From Desulfobacteraceae bacterium (GTDB lineage Bacteria; Desulfobacterota; Desulfobacteria; Desulfobacterales; Desulfobacteraceae), in the NCBI GenBank assembly GCA_022712835.1, contig JAFLJU010000626.1, positions 1 to 13,455 of the forward strand: DNA of 13,455 bases, read 5' to 3'. Position 1 is the stretch's first letter. The number at the start of each line of letters is the position of its first letter. Position numbers and translations under genes: made by a program. Below, piece by piece: positions 13,422 through 13,455 of this stretch. The notes beneath the pieces are model-generated. The model was given only the letters and a program-made list of their open reading frames with translations. It searched no databases and was not told the DNA's origin.

Positions 13422-13455
13422 ATGTTGATGCCAATCATGCAAGTTATTGTTGATT
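13348..13455 (+). repeat. Direct repeat, copy B (runs to window edge)
   Basis: This is the partner of 9776-9880, in the same orientation 3.57 kb apart. The pair brackets the zinc-protein, cassette and pentapeptide genes. The shared ATGCAAG word starts at 13437. The copy may continue beyond the window. Confidence 0.7.

Noticed and set aside
1..13455. CRISPR array, rRNA or tRNA genes
   Set aside because: No regularly spaced repeats of CRISPR length and no rRNA or cloverleaf sequence were seen on reading the window.

Overview
The window looks like part of a chromosome of an anaerobic, probably sulfate-reducing Desulfobacterota bacterium (Desulfobacteraceae-like). This is inferred from gene content and codon style, not from any marker gene. 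Two base compositions are visible. Roughly 190-3010 is moderately GC-rich with host-like fatty-acid genes. The rest is clearly AT-rich and carries genes in both orientations, decayed fragments and repeats, as expected of an accessory, rearranged region.

Left part (1-3067): a fragment of an AraC-type regulator runs abruptly into the C-terminal half of a long-chain acyl-CoA ligase that lacks its N-terminal ATP-binding half. An intact FadH-type 2,4-dienoyl-CoA reductase follows, with a good ribosome binding site and a strong terminator. The pair points to uptake and breakdown of unsaturated fatty acids, but the ligase is broken.

Second part (3241-6153, minus strand): a membrane PAS-containing sensor histidine kinase lies behind a secreted solute-binding protein (bacterial family 3). 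Between them is the frameshifted C-terminal stub of a second binding protein, and upstream is another decayed reading frame that ends at the ribosome binding site. There is no permease, ATPase or response regulator here, so the binding protein may serve sensing rather than transport.

Third part (about 6390-8110): an IS110-family element with an intact DEDD transposase. A 91-nt foldable segment downstream could encode its guide (bridge/seek) RNA.

Right part (8200-13455): an accessory cluster. It holds a cytoplasmic trypsin-like protease with an intact His-Asp-Ser triad, a convergent zinc-binding (HNH-like) protein of unknown function, an unrecognised 182-aa protein whose stop codon lies inside an attC-like folded site (the arrangement of an integron gene cassette), a possible 21-codon cassette, and a two-TM pentapeptide-repeat protein. 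Related short repeats at 9776 and 13348 flank the zinc protein, cassette and pentapeptide genes. Defence or stress functions are plausible for this cluster but not demonstrated by the sequence.
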